DNA of 64,000 nt from Embiotoca jacksoni (lineage: Eukaryota; Chordata; Actinopteri; Embiotocidae): the NCBI GenBank assembly GCA_022577435.1, contig JAKOON010000012.1, forward strand, positions 62,001 to 126,000, read 5' to 3'. Of this stretch, positions 49,736 to 63,008 are shown in pieces. The notes under the pieces are model-generated. The model ran no database searches. It was not told the origin of the DNA and worked only from the letters and a program-made list of their open reading frames with translations. The position numbers and the translations under genes are program-made. How positions within the stretch are numbered: position 1 is the first letter of the stretch; the number at the start of each line of letters is the position of its first letter.

Positions 49736-50522
49736 CAAGTTGAGCCTCTATTTCAAAACTTGTGGTCAGTTGTTGTGAGGGGAAGTTTTCTAATTTGTCC
49801 TTTTCCATCTAAAAATACACAGTTTCTTTGTTTCATCTAATCAGAACTCGATCAGTAATATGATTGTGTTACATGTTGTTTTTCTGACCAATGATGATTG
49901 AATAAATGTCTGAATTCAGGTCAGCTGACCAGCCTGGATGGACTGCCATTTAAAATTCAGACACAGAACACATCCACACGCTGATCTCCAACGGCACCGA
50001 TCAAACACAAATGTTTAAATATCTGCAGCAAATTAGTCCGTATTTATAGAATCATTCCCAATGTGCTCGGCAGCCTGGAAAAATCATGGTAATAAATGTA
50101 AAGATGAAAAGGATTTTTTTTTTTAAACTCTTCAAATGTATTTACTGCCAAAGTTACACTGTGTTGTTGTGCTTTAAAAAGGCATCATGCATTACAGAAA
50201 TATGATTCTGCTACACAAAAGAGTGTAGGTGAAAAGCGTGAGAAATGTTTACTCTCCTTGCAGATAGAGGAACGTCTGGACTTTTAAAAGTAAGTCTGAG
50301 TTGTGTAGCAAGTTTAAAATACCAGTTTTAATCTTGATAGAGAAGCATGTGGTTTTTAGTTCTGTTTTGAAGGTGTGACAGTTGGTGTTTGCTGAGAAAC
50401 TAATGCTCAGTTGTGATGAGAAGTCTTATTTATAAATGGTTTGAACTCACACAGTGTGTCTGCAGTATTTTCTCAGGCTGCTGCAGTTCATCAGTGCTGG
50501 AAGAAGTATTCAGGTCCTTTAC
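49736..50522. other. Spacer L after the lectin deletion
   Basis: Homologous to 10080-10855. No gene seen. Confidence 0.6.
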
Positions 50523-52265
50523 TTAAAGATGCTGTAAAGTAGAAATGAAAATGAGTTTTAAGTTCATCACACCACAGAAGTATGGGTTGTTAACTACCCA
50601 TCCAAATTTGAATGAAAAAAACACCGACAAGTATATTAAAGTAGGCTTTGAAATCGTGAGAAAATCATCAGTCTTCTCTGCTCTGAGACTGGGGGGGCGT
50701 GTCCTGAAGGAGCTGAAGCTCCGCCCACTCACTGGGAGGTGTTCAGTGTCCTGTAGGACAGTCCTGTGGCTGCAGTTCTTTTCCCCACTAAGCGGTCCGT
50801 CTGACATCCAACCTCTCGGAGACTTTATGCATGATGTCCCACTGGTACTCTGTCTCTCTGCTGGATGGAGCAGCCTGCTTTGGGAAAACACAATAGAATC
50901 AGAATTTATTTGTCCAATGAGTGAAACATACAGATGCATATAAATGAAGCTTGTCCCCCTGAGCTGTAACACAGGAGTCAAACTGGACACCAGAGACAGA
51001 AGACAGTGAGTCTCCAACTACTTCTAACGCACCTGCATTACAATAGTGGAGATAATAAGAATGGAGGAGTTGATTTAGTTCTGTAACGACTGTAACATGA
51101 ACAACGCTGCATTACATCACATGTTAATTCATGACATCACATGTTAATTCATTACATCACGTTAATTCAAACTTTGAACCTGCTCAGGTTGAGAAGTAAG
51201 TCTTTCTCTTTCACTGATGTCCCTCCTCCTCCTCCTCGTCCTCCTCCTCCTCCTCCACATGTAGTTGGGCTCGTTTACCCCGATCGGTACCGGTACATGT
51301 AACCGAGAGGGTCGCTGATTGTAACGTTACACCGGAGTACAAAATCAACAACCCTCATTAATCAGGAGGACTAGATCTCCTCTGGTCCATGTTTACCATC
51401 ACCCCCACATGTAAAATACAGAGTTACATATATTATAGTTCCTTATCGGAGCTATATTGACAAGCATAAAAAAAAATCTGCTGTTTTCGGAGCATTTTCC
51501 TCTGAACTCTGCTACGAACTCAATAGAAGCTAATTAGCACATTAGCTCCCATTTCATGAAAATAAAGTTATTCTACACCGAGTAAAATCACGTTAGCGGT
51601 TTGCACCGAGGACTAAATGTAGCAGAGTCACTGTGGAAAAGTTATCTGGTATAATTATAACAAGCACACAGAACTTCCGCTGAGTGGTGGACTGCTGGCG
51701 GCGGCGGACGGTGCCGGTGCGACCGGAGGACGAACGGCCGGGAGGGTGAAGCTCGGTTCGGCTCCGAGCTGCAGGAGAAGCCGTGTGTCCGTGAACTGCA
51801 TCCGTCTCCGGTCCAAGTTGAAACTGTCCTCTGTGAAACGGTCCCTGCAGAGGCGGCTGTTGGTGTCGATCCTAACGTCTCCTTTAGCGAGGCTCTTCAC
51901 GAAATCAATCCGCCTCTTTTTCCTTTCTTCATCAGGAGGGAATTTAAATAGTGATGCGGCGCTGCTTTGGAGGTTCTTGCTTCCAGGAAAGATTCACTTG
52001 CGGGTGGAGGGAGAAGTCCTGTAGCAGCCAGCTGATGGACAATAACAATCTGACTACAGCAGAGTGGGATGACCTCTTATGCAAATGAGCTCCAGGCTTT
52101 TATAGCGTTTCACCGTGAGAGGAGGAGCCATGCAGAAGGTTATATAAACCGTCTGTGCGGTAGATCGGTGACGTACTGAAGCGACCTTTTAGCCTCGCCT
52201 AAAAAAACCTGAGCTGAAGACGGATGAGAAACTGTTTAAAGGTCTAACTTACAGAGCAACTTTAA
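50523..52265 (-). mobile_element. TTAA-flanked Kolobok-like element X7 (complete)
   Basis: TTAA at 50523-50526 and 52262-52265, with about three minisatellite units (51109-51170). The right terminus has a 2-bp insertion (ACAGAGCAAC). Confidence 0.74.
51655..51993 (-). pseudogene. THAP-domain relic in X7 (CRDR)
   Basis: Zinc His replaced by Arg; otherwise as in X1. Confidence 0.6.
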
Positions 52266-52477
52266 CTCAAATAACTGTAAGAAAAATTGGATAAACAACC
52301 ATTGAATTGCATATTATGACAAATAATCACTCAAATCAGGTATAAACCTCTGAACTCTGTTAAACCCAAAATAATTCAGTTGTTAGATCTTAATAGTCTG
52401 TTTTAGTCCTTTACAGTTGTCAGTCAAAGTAGGTCATTTATATCTTTGGAAGTTCCTTAACGTTCAACAGTTCACCA

Positions 52478-52843
52478 TTAGTCTCTTCCAACGGATTTCT
52501 GGTTGTTTGTTTGAATCCAAAACAACTCTGAGATCTCAGAAAACAAAGTGCCAATAAAATTGGATCCTTTATATTTCTCGGTGAAGATCCAGACAGGATA
52601 GCAGATGAAGCAGCTCGTAGTCACTTGATGAATCCCTAAAAAAAAAAAACAGCCTGTACACAAGTGTGCAGAACATCATCATATAGTCAGAGTTTCCTCT
52701 TTTTCCATCACATTAGATTTACACAAAACTTTCACGACTTTAAACACTTGTGACAAAATTATCTCATTTTGCCTCAATTTCAAACAATACACTTGGCAAT
52801 CAACATACTTTTACAACATATACAGTAACTTTAACAAAAATTC

Positions 52844-52894
<51 letters not shown>

Positions 52895-53114
52895 ATGTGC
52901 TTCATTCACATCATCCAAAATGTTGTTATCCTGGCTGGTTTTGCTTCGCTATGTTCCTCAAAGTAAATTACTCCCAATTCTCTGACACAAACTTAGTTAA
53001 CAAGATAACCTCAGGTAGCAACTCACCTGGATAATCCACTTCATTGAAGAAACGCCCGACGGAGTTCGTCCCGGTGAGAACTTCTCCCTCGACAGCTCCG
53101 CTGCAGCTCAGCAT
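52478..53114 (-). CDS. Candidate gene C, copy 6 (81 aa)
   Basis: Exon 1 is 53027-53114 and exon 2 is 52478-52635. Sites and frame are intact. Confidence 0.42.
52846..52891. repeat. (CA)n microsatellite
   Basis: Uninterrupted CA tract in the C intron. Confidence 0.93.
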
Positions 53115-54292
53115 GTAACTCACTTACAATACTGTTAAATTCACTCGATATCTCTTGGGAATCTCAAAATATCTGACTTTGCTCCAAATCTTGTCTGCCT
53201 CCTGCACCTGTCTTAGCTGCGGGGTCTCCGGTAGGTGAGTGCGTGGTTCAGAGAGTGGGAGGGGGGGCTAAGGGCTCTGCTACGTTCAGACCACCAGCTG
53301 GTTTGGTGAGACGTTTAGGGAACGTCTGTAAATTGCGTAACTGAACATGACCTGGGTTACGTGAACATGGGAGAACACGTGACCTCGACAGAGAAGAGCT
53401 TCCATCACCCTCAAATTCAGGACCCCCGGTGTACAGTGACCACTGATCCTTTTTGATGACCAGGAAGAAAAATTAGTGCAAAACAGGTTTTGACTTGATC
53501 AGCATTTTAGGTAACAGCACTGAAAAAGATATTCAAACATGAAATCCCTCTTTGTAAAACACACAATATGTACTTGGCTGATAAATTGAACTTCCTGTTG
53601 TAATCTGGAGATTTGTTGGAGCTGATGTCGACGGTGTGATTGATTAATGAGGTCCAAACGAGGTGAACATTCTGAGACCAGATCTGTTCCTGCCTCATAC
53701 TGATTGAACTTGTTATATCATCCTGAAGAATGCAGTTCATCCTGACTTTATCAAAACTTACTGACATTTTTAATGAGAATGTTTTGAGAGATTAGAAAAA
53801 AAACAAGAAAACAGAAATATTGTTGTTCAGTTTAACATTTTTATTCAACACAACAGGCTAAAAACACACATTTTCTTCTAAATAGATATCTAACATTATC
53901 TGCTGCCTCAACGTGTGAAGACTTATTTACATCAGAATACAAATGTTGAAGAAAACAGCTTTGGAAGCATTTTGTTGAGAAGCAATGCAGCGCCCTCTGT
54001 TGGCCAATCAGCTGCAACAGTGTTAAAAATTACATGCAGGAAACAAATATTTTCTAAGACAGATTAGATCTGTGTTTGTTTTTGTTTTTTCCAAATATAT
54101 ACACAAAGTACCTTAAACAAACAGCTGTTAATGGTAGCACACATTACTTTTACTTCTAAGTTTTGGTTCTTACAAAAATATGAAATGTGATATTACTGTA
54201 AATCTTTATATTTTGACATTATTAAGCCAGTTGGCATCATTTTATAGGTCATTAATCTTTTCAAACTATCAAGTTACCTTCTGAAGTTTGAC
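53115..54292 (-). other. 5' flank of C and 3' UTR of lec8
   Basis: Homologous to 2418-3603, with AATAAA (minus) at 53840-53845. Confidence 0.6.
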
Positions 54293-55965
54293 TCAAACAG
54301 ACAAAGCCTTCTGTTCACAGATCCATTTGTTCCTGTTGGTACAGTTCACTGATTTCAATCCTTCATTTTTTACAGAAATTTCACAGTGACCATCAGTCGG
54401 GTTTTCTATCCAGGAGCTGAGAAAAAAAAAAACATCAGTCGGATCAAGAGTAAAGATTTTATCATTCAGTGTTTCGAAATGTGTCTTTTACCTGTCAGCC
54501 AGATCACTTCCATTGACCCACTTCCATTTTCCATCTTCAGCTTTCAGTCCAATCCAGTACCCTTTGTTTCCTGAACTTTTCCAGCTGTTATCACTGACAT
54601 ATTTCTGAGGACAACAGAGGAAAAGGGATCAGAGATATTTACTTAATTTAATAAACTCACTGTGACCAACAGACTCAGCGTGTGTTCAGATCTTCAGAAA
54701 ATACATTTTCATTTAATATAAGCAGTCATTACCTTTTCTTCTGCATTATCTACAACCACCAAATCAGAACTCCTTATTTTGCAGAGTTCTCGAGCTTCTT
54801 CCCAGGTTTTCCAATCGGTAGAATTCTTGTAGTCAAAAACCACATAGCAACTGGACTGGAACAGTTTCCAGCCCGGCTGACAAGAGTTACAATGTCGTGC
54901 TGAAATAACAGAGATCAACTAATAAACAACTTTACTGTCTCGTTATATCAAGATTCAATATTTTTATAACTAATGGGATCCCAACATACCACCATCTTTT
55001 CTGGGACAGTAGGCATCAATGCTCCACTGAGCTCGACTGATGTTGAGCTCATTCCCCTTTGCCTCCATGTCCTTTATTTGATTTGTAAGGTTTCTCTTCT
55101 CCATCTCCAGCTCCTGGTATTGTGTCTCCAGCTCCTGGTTTTGTGTCTCCAGCTCCTGGTTTTGTTTCTCCAGGTTCATCTTTTCTGCCGTCAGCTCAGC
55201 GTTGTTTTCAGAAATGACCGAGGTAACTTAAAGTCAAACGTACAGGAAGATAGTTGGCAGTGAGCTGATATTGGACAACAAATTAACAAAAATCAAACAA
55301 GTTTGACTTAAACTGAAAGTCAGATAAAATGCATCTTTGTTCAGAACTATTTCACAATAACGACATAGAAATATTTGTTTACTTTTGAGTTATACTTACA
55401 ATATATTCGGAGGGCCACAATAACAAACAGTATCAACCAACTCACTGTTATTGTTGGAAAAGAATGAGTGAAAGAGGGAGACTTCTTGTCTGATAAAAAA
55501 ATAAATAAAAACATTTAGCTGAAACAAATCAACATGAAACTTTAAAACAGTTCAATCTGCTGTTATAATATTTGCGCAGTAAATTGTGTTAATAACCTGC
55601 AGTGGCTGTTATTTTGCCCACAGTACAAACTGCTGCATTTTCATAGTCACCTTCTTCAAGTTCCTCTGAAACAAATCAAACATAAGTTCTCAATGATCTG
55701 CAGTAAATTAAACATTATTTCCAGAATCAGCAGACTGAGAAAATCATGATACAAATTAGAACATAAAGTCAATCGTCACATCTCAAATTAATTTGACCAA
55801 AGTGTCGTTATGCTCATCATTATGAAAATGAATAAAATAAGATTCTGCTTCACAAAAGATGAGACGCTTGTGAAGTTTGAATCTGTCAGAAAGCATCCTA
55901 CCCGCAGAGAAAGAAACATTTGGATTTCTAAAATTGACCGTCAGCGTCTGTGTTTTTCTGTTCAT
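54293..55965 (-). CDS. lec8: type B receptor (287 aa, 7 exons)
   Basis: Coding exons are 55902-55965, 55597-55665, 55400-55489, 54990-55226, 54733-54899, 54492-54604 and 54293-54416; all phases fit. The tail has EELEEGDYENAAV with the Tyr kept, and the membrane Arg is present (ALRIY). The neck has three heptads, one changed to ETQYQEL. The CTLD has HCNSCQPGW, SSCYVV, YWIGL and KWICE; the Trp before the fourth structural Cys is Leu (GLKSVNC), and the third Cys context is GHCEI. No calcium motifs. This looks like an intact, possibly activating, type B gene. Confidence 0.86.
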
Positions 55966-56834
55966 CCTGGAAAAAGCATCAAGTTCACCAGCGATCGAGC
56001 TGCATATGAAGGCTGAAATGGAAACGCTGGTGCAGTGATGTTCAACTTTACAGGGAAGTTTGTGGGTTTTTGGGTGTGTTTTGAAGTTGAGTATCTATTC
56101 AAAAATTTGTGGTCAGTTGTTGTGAGGGGAAGTTTTCTCTGTTGAATTTTACTTCTAAAATATACAGTTTTTTGTTTCATCTAATCAGAACTCGATCAGT
56201 AATATGATTGTGTTACATGTTGTTTTTCTGACCAATGATGATTGAATAAATGTCTGAATTCAGGTCAGCTGACCAGCCTGGATGGACTGCCATTTAAAAT
56301 TCAGACACAGAACACATCCACACGCTGATCTCCAACGGCACCGATCAAACACAAATGTTTAAATATCTGCAGCAAATTAGTCCGTATTTATAGAATCACT
56401 CCCAATGTGCTCGGCAGCCTGGAAAAATCATGGAAATAAATGTAAAGATGAAAAGGATTTTTTTTTTTAACTCTTCAAATGTATTTAATGCCAAAGTTAC
56501 ACTGTGTTGTTGTGCTTTAAAAAGGCATCATGCATTACAGAAATATGATTCTGCTACACAAAAGAGTGTAGGTGAAAAGCTCGTGAAATGTTTACTCTCC
56601 TTGCAGATGGAGGAACATCTGGACTTTTTAAAGTAAGTCTGAATCATGTACAAAGTTTAAAATACCAGTTTCAATCTTGATAGAGAAGGATGTGGTTTTT
56701 AGTTTCGTTTTGAAGTTGCGACAGTTGGTGTTTGGTGAGAAACTAATGTTCAGTTGTGATGAGAAGTCTTATTTATAAATAGTTTGAACTCACACAGTGT
56801 GTCTGCAGCATCTTCTCAGGCTGCTGCAGTTCAT
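55966..56834. other. 5' flank of lec8 and spacer L
   Basis: Presumed lec8 promoter and shared spacer; no gene seen. Confidence 0.5.
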
Positions 56835-57402
56835 CAGTGCTGGAAGAAGTATTCAGGTCCTTTACTTAAGTAAAAGTACCAACACAACGTGTATCTACTT
56901 CACGACAAATAAAAGTCCGACGTTCAAAACATTGCTTCAGTAAAAACATGAGTATTAACAGTTAAATTTACTTAACATATCAAACAGTAACAGTTTAGAA
57001 AAGACTCCCTGTTAGTGTGTCATCATGTGTTTGTAGTACTGCTGTCCTGTGAGAACCACTCATCTCTAAAAACAACAATCTGAGAAAAACATCCCTGTTT
57101 TCAGCTTTGTGACGATGTGTTTTTTTTTTAAATAGTTTATTTAGAAGTAGGAACATATAATCCTTCACTTTTTCTGAAAAGTTCCAATTCGATTCACCAA
57201 AATTTGGAGAGACATGGTTTTCACTGGACAAGAAGGGTATGAAAAATTGTAATCTTAAAAGTAACTAAAGCTGTCAAACCTCTGATATGTGGTCGAATAG
57301 AACAATGAAGCTTCACAACAGGAAATACTAAAGTAAAAGTACATGTATCTCAAATTTGTACTTAAGTATTTGAGTAAATGTACTTGGTTACATTCCACCA
57401 CC
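56835..57402. mobile_element. hAT-like non-autonomous element, cassette Y2
   Basis: Same ends as Y1, with an internal deletion of about 175 bp. Intact TTAA at 56866-56869, which marks the site X occupies in other units. Confidence 0.6.
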
Positions 57403-58105
57403 GTCTTTTATCAAATGCAAGTGACTTTGATCATCAGAGTTTATCCCAGCATGCACTGCATAACAGGCAGGAAAAGAACAGCATCAACACGCAGACAAAC
57501 TGACTCACCTGCAGACACATGTGAATGTAACCCTTGCTGTTGCAGCACGTAATCTTTTACTAAAGGGTAATCTATGATGCTAACCCTGGCACTACTATCT
57601 ATGTAACATCAGTATCTGAGGTTCTTTAACAGTTCAGGCCAAGCTTTTTTCAGGTTACCTTGGTTACAGTTCACTTCATTTCAATTACTCGGTTGGGTAA
57701 GGACATTGGTGGTAGCAACTCTATACAAGAGCAATGAGACCTCCAGCCCACAAAGCACACACACAACCAATGATTCAATGATGAGGGAATATATTTACAG
57801 AATTATTTAAACCATTTCACTTGAACAATACCTTTAAATCTCACATTAACTCAACTTCAGCTCTTAACAACAAAATGAATTCCACTGAACTCAAATAACT
57901 GTGTAACAAAAATTGGATAAACAACCATTGAATTGCATATTATGACAAATAATCACTCAAATCTGGTATAAACCTCTGAACTCTGTTAAACCCAAAGCAA
58001 TTCAGTTGTTAGATCTTAATAGTCTGTTTTAGACCTTTACAGTTGTCAGTCAAAGTAGGTCTCATTTATATCTTTGGAAGTTCCTTAACGTTCAACAGTT
58101 CACCA
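57403..58105. other. Y-type flank between hAT-like element and gene C
   Basis: Same as 42682-43380; no gene recognised. Confidence 0.5.
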
Positions 58106-58479
58106 TTAGTCTCTTCCAACGGATTTCCGGTTGTTTGTTTGAATCCAAAACAACTCTGAGATCTCAGAAAACAAAGTGCCAATAAAATTGGATCCTTTAT
58201 ATTTCTCGGTGAAGATCCAGACAGGATAGCAGATGAAGCAGCTCGTCGTCACTTGATGAATCCCTAAACAAAAAAAACAGCCTGTACACAAGTGTGCAGA
58301 ACATCATCATATAGTCAGAGTTTCCTCTTTTTCCATCACATTAGATTTACACAAAACTTTCACAACTTTAAACACTAGTGACTAAATTATCTCATTTTGC
58401 CTCAATTTCAAACAATACACTTGGCAATCAACATACTTTTACAACATATACAGTAACTTTAACAAAAATTCAACACACA

Positions 58480-58516
<37 letters not shown>

Positions 58517-58736
58517 ATGTGCTTCATTCACATCATCCAAAATGTTGTTATCATGGCTGGTTTTGCTTCGCTATGTTCCTCAAAGTAAATTACTCCCAAT
58601 TCTCTGACACAAACTTAGTTAACAAGATAACCTCAGGTAGCAACTCACCTGGATAATCCACTTCATTGAAGAAACGCCCGACGGAGTTCGTCCCGGTGAG
58701 AACTTCTCCCTCGACAGCTCCGCTGCAGCTCAGCAT
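58106..58736 (-). CDS. Candidate gene C, copy 7 (81 aa)
   Basis: Exon 1 is 58649-58736 and exon 2 is 58106-58263. The acceptor T-run is interrupted by one G but AG and frame are kept. Confidence 0.42.
58474..58513. repeat. (CA)n microsatellite
   Basis: CA tract interrupted once by GTA in the C intron. Confidence 0.92.
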
Positions 58737-59918
58737 GTAACTCACTTACAATACTGTTAAATTCACTCGATATCTCTTGGGAATCTCAAAATATCTGACT
58801 TTGCTCCAAATCTTGTCTGCCTCCTGCACCTGTCTTAGCTGCGGGGTCTCCGGTAGGTGAGTGCGTGGTTCAGAGAGTGGGAGGGGGGGCTAAGGGCTCT
58901 GCTACGTTCAGACCACCAGCTGGTTTGGTGAGACGTTTAGGGAACGTCTGTAAATTGGGCGACTGAAAGTTACCCGGGTTACGTGAACATGGGAGAACAC
59001 GTGACCTCGACAGAGAAGAGCTTCCATCACCCTCAAATCCAGGACCCCCGGTGTGCAGTGACCACTGATCCTTTTTGATGACCAGGAAGAAAAATTAGTG
59101 CAAAACAGATTTTGACTTGATCAGCATTTTAGGTAACAGCACTGAAAAAGATATTCAAACATGAAATCCCTCTTTGTAAAACACACAATATGTACTTGGC
59201 TGATAAATTGAACTTCCTGTTGTAATCTGGAGATTTGTTGGAGCTGATGTCGACGGTGTGATTGATTAATGAGGTCCAAACGTGGTGAACATACTGAGAC
59301 CAGATCTGTTCCTGCCTCATACTGATTGAACTTGTTATATCATCCTGAAGAATGCAGTTCATCCTGACTTTATCAAAACTTACTGACATTTTAAATGAGA
59401 AGTTTTTGAGAGACTAGAAAAAAAACATGAAAACAGAAATATTGTTGTTCAGTTTAACATTTTTATTCAACATAACAGGCTAAAAACACAAATTTTCTTC
59501 TAAACAGATATCTAACATTATCTGCTGCCTCAACGTGTGAAGACTTATTTACATCAGAATACAAATGTTGAAGAAAACAGCTTTGGAAGATTTTTGTTGA
59601 GAAGTAATGCAGCGCCCTCTGTTGGCCAATCAGCTGCAACAGTGTTAAAAATTACAGACAGGAAACAAATATTTTCTAATAACTATTTATACATTAGATC
59701 TGTGTTTTTCTTTTTTTCCGAATATAAACAAAAAGTACCAAAACAAACAGCTGTTAAAAGTAGCATACTTTAATTTTATTTCTAAGTTTTGGTTTTTACA
59801 AAAATATTAAATGTGATATTACTGTAAATCTTCATATTTTCACATTATTAAGCCAGTTGGCATTATCTTACATGAGATTAATCATTGCAGACTATCATGT
59901 TACCTTCTGAACTTTGAC
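58737..59918 (-). other. 5' flank of C and 3' UTR of lec9
   Basis: Homologous to 2418-3603, with AATAAA (minus) at 59462-59467. Confidence 0.6.
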
Positions 59919-61546
59919 TCAAACAGACAAATACTTCTGTTCACAGATCCAATTGTTCCTGTCGTTACAGTTCACTGATTTCCATCCTTGAGTTTGGTGA
60001 GAAATTGCACAGTGACCATCAGTCGGGTTTTCTATCCAGGAGCTGTGAAAAAAAAACATCAGTTGGATCCACAGTCAAGATTTTATCATTCAAAGTGTTT
60101 AGAAATGCGTCTCTTACCTGTCAGCCAGATCACTTCCATCGACCCACTTCCATTTTCCACCATCAGCTTTCAGTCCAATCCAGTACCCTTCGTTTCCTGG
60201 ACGGTCATAGCTGTTAACATGGACATGTGTCTGAGGACAACAGATGAAAAGGGATCAGAGGTATTTACTTACTTTAATAAACTCACTGTGACCAACAGAC
60301 TCAGCGTGTGTTCAGATCTTCAGAAAATACATTTTCATTTAATATAAGCTGTCATTACCTTTTCTTCTGCATTATCTACAACCACCAAATCAGAACTCCT
60401 TATTTTGCAGTTTTCTCGAGCTTCTTCCCAGGTTTTCCGATCGGTAGAAGACTGGTAGTCAAAAAACACGTAGCAACTAGACTGGAACAGATTCCAGCCC
60501 GGCTGATAAGAGTTACAATGTCGTGCTGAAATAACAGAGATCAACTAATAATCAACTTTACTGTCTCGTTATATCAGGATTGAATATTTTTATAACTAAT
60601 GGGATCCCAACATACCACCATCTTTTCTGGGACAGTAGGCATCAATGCTCCACTGAGCTCGACTGATGTTGAGCTCATTCCCCTTTGCCTCCATGTCGTT
60701 TATTTGATTTGTAAGGTTTCTCTTCTCCAGCTCCAGCTCCTGGTTTTGTTTCTCCAGGTTCATCTTTTCTGCCGTCAGCTCAGCGTTGTTTTCAGAAATG
60801 ACCGAGGTAACTTAAAGTCAAACGTACAGGAAGATAGTTGGCAGTGAGCTGATATTGGACAACAAATTAACAAAAATCAAACAACTTTGACTTATACTGA
60901 AAGTCAGATAAAATGCATTTTTGGTCAGAATTATTTCACAATAAAAATAAAAATATTTGTTTACTTTTGAGTTACACTTACAATATATTCGAAGGGCCAC
61001 AATAACAAACAGTATCAACCAACTCACTGTTATTGTTGGAAAAGAATGAGTGAAAGAGGGAGACTTCTTGTGTGAAAGAAAAAATGTAAAAACATTTAGC
61101 TTAAACAAATCAACATGAAACTTTCAAACAGTTCAATCTGCTGTTGTAATATTTGTGCAGTAAATTGTGTTAATAACCTGCAGTGGCTGTTATTTTGTCC
61201 ACAGCACAAACTGCTGCATTTTCATAGTCACCTTCTTCAAGTTCCTCTGAAACAAATAAAACATAAGTTCTCAAAGATCTGCAGTAAATTAAACATTATT
61301 TCCAGAATCAGCAGACTGAGAAAATCATGATACAAATTAGAACATAAAGTCAATCGTGATATCTCAAATTAATTTGACCAAAGTGTCGTTATGTTCATCA
61401 TTATGAAAATAAATAAAATAAGATTCTGTTTCACAAAAGATGAGACGCTTGTGAAGTTTGAATCTGTCAGAAAGCATCCTACCTGCAGAGAAAGAAACAT
61501 TTGGATTTCTAAAATTGACCGTCAGCGTCTGTGTTTTTCTGTTCAT
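59919..61546 (-). CDS. lec9: type B receptor with a broken splice acceptor at the membrane exon
   Basis: Expected exons are 61483-61546, 61178-61246, 60982-61071, 60616-60810, 60359-60525, 60118-60230 and 59919-60042 (273 aa if all are used). The acceptor of the membrane exon reads CAC instead of CAG (61072-61074), so normal splicing is impaired. That exon is 90 nt and phase 1 at both ends, so skipping it keeps the frame but removes the anchor, leaving a protein without membrane segment or signal. Nearby AGs at CAAG and AAG would shift the frame. The tail Tyr (DYENAAV) and membrane Arg codon are still present. The neck is the shortest (one heptad). CNSYQPGW has lost one extra Cys. The final exon is otherwise CTLD-typical (GHCAI, NWICE). 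Confidence 0.7.
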
Positions 61547-62425
61547 CCTGGAAAAAGCATCAAGTTCACCAGCGATCGAGCTGCATATGAAGGCTGAAAT
61601 GGAAACGCTGGTGCAGTGATGTTAAACTTTACAGGGAAGTTTGTGGGTTTTTGGGTGTGTTTTGAAGTTGTGACATTTGAGCCTCTGTTTTGAAATTTAT
61701 GGTCAGTTGTTGTGAGGGGAAATTTTCTACTTTGTTCTTTTCCATCTAAAATACAAGTTTTTTTGTTTCATCTAATCAGAACTCGATCAGTAATATGATT
61801 GTGTTACATGTTGTTTTTCTGACCAATGATGATTGAATAAATGTCTGAATTCAGGTAAGCTGACCAGCCTGGATGGACTGCCATTTAAAATTCAGACACA
61901 GAACACATCCACACGCTGATCTCCAACGGCACCGATTAAACACAAATGTTTAAATATCTGCAGCAAATTAGTCCGTATTTATAGAATCACTCCCAATGTG
62001 CTCGGCAGCCTGGAAAAATCATGGTAATAAATGTAAAGATGAAAAGGATTTTTTTTTTTAACTCTTCAAATCTAATTGCTGCCAAAGTTACACTGTGTTG
62101 TTGTGCTTTAAAAAGGCATCATGCATTACAGAAATATGATTCTGCTACACAAAAGAGTGTCGGTGAAAAGCTCGTGAAATGTTTACTCTCCTTGCAGATA
62201 GAGGAACGTCTGGACTTTTTAAAGTAAGTCTGAGTTGTGTAGCAAGATTAAAGTACCAGTTTTATTCTTGATAGAGAAGCATGTGGTTTTGAGTTCCATT
62301 TTGAAGTTGCGACAGTTGGTGTTTGGTGAGAAACTAATGCTCAGTTGTGATAAGAAGTCTTCACTATAAATAGTTTGAACTCACACAGTGTGTCTGCAGC
62401 ATCTTCTCAGGCTGCTGCAGTTCAT
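61547..62425. other. 5' flank of lec9 and spacer L
   Basis: Presumed lec9 promoter and shared spacer; no gene seen. Confidence 0.5.
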
Positions 62426-63008
62426 CAGTGCTGGAAGAAGTATTCAGGTCCTTTACTTAAGTAAAAGTACCAACACAACGTGTATCTAATTCACGACAAG
62501 TAAAAGTTCGACGTTCAAAACATTGCTTCAGTAAAAACATGAGTATGAACAGTAAAATTGACTTAACATATCAAACAGTAACAGTTTAGAAAAGACTCCC
62601 TGTTAGTGTGTCATCATGTGTTTGTAGTACTGCTGTCCTATGAGAACCATTCATCTCTAAAAACAACAATCTGAGAAAAACATCTCTGTTTTCAGCTTTG
62701 TTACGATGTGTTTTTTTTTTTTTTTTTTAAATAGTTTATTTAGAAGTAGGAACATATAATCCTTCACTTTTTCTGAAAAGTTCCAATTCGATTCACCAAA
62801 ATTTGGAGAGACATGGTTTTCACTGGACAAGAAGGGTATGAAAAGTTGTAATCTTAAAAGTAACTAGTAACTAAAGCTGTCAAACCTCTGAGATGTGGTC
62901 GAATAGAAGTATGAAGCTTCACAACAGGAAATACTAAAGTAAAAGTACAAGTATCTCAAATTTGTACTTAAGTATTTGAGTAAATGTACTTGGTTACATT
63001 CCACCACC
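62426..63008. mobile_element. hAT-like non-autonomous element, cassette Y3
   Basis: Same as Y2, with intact TTAA at 62457-62460 and a longer poly-T tract near 62711. Confidence 0.6.
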
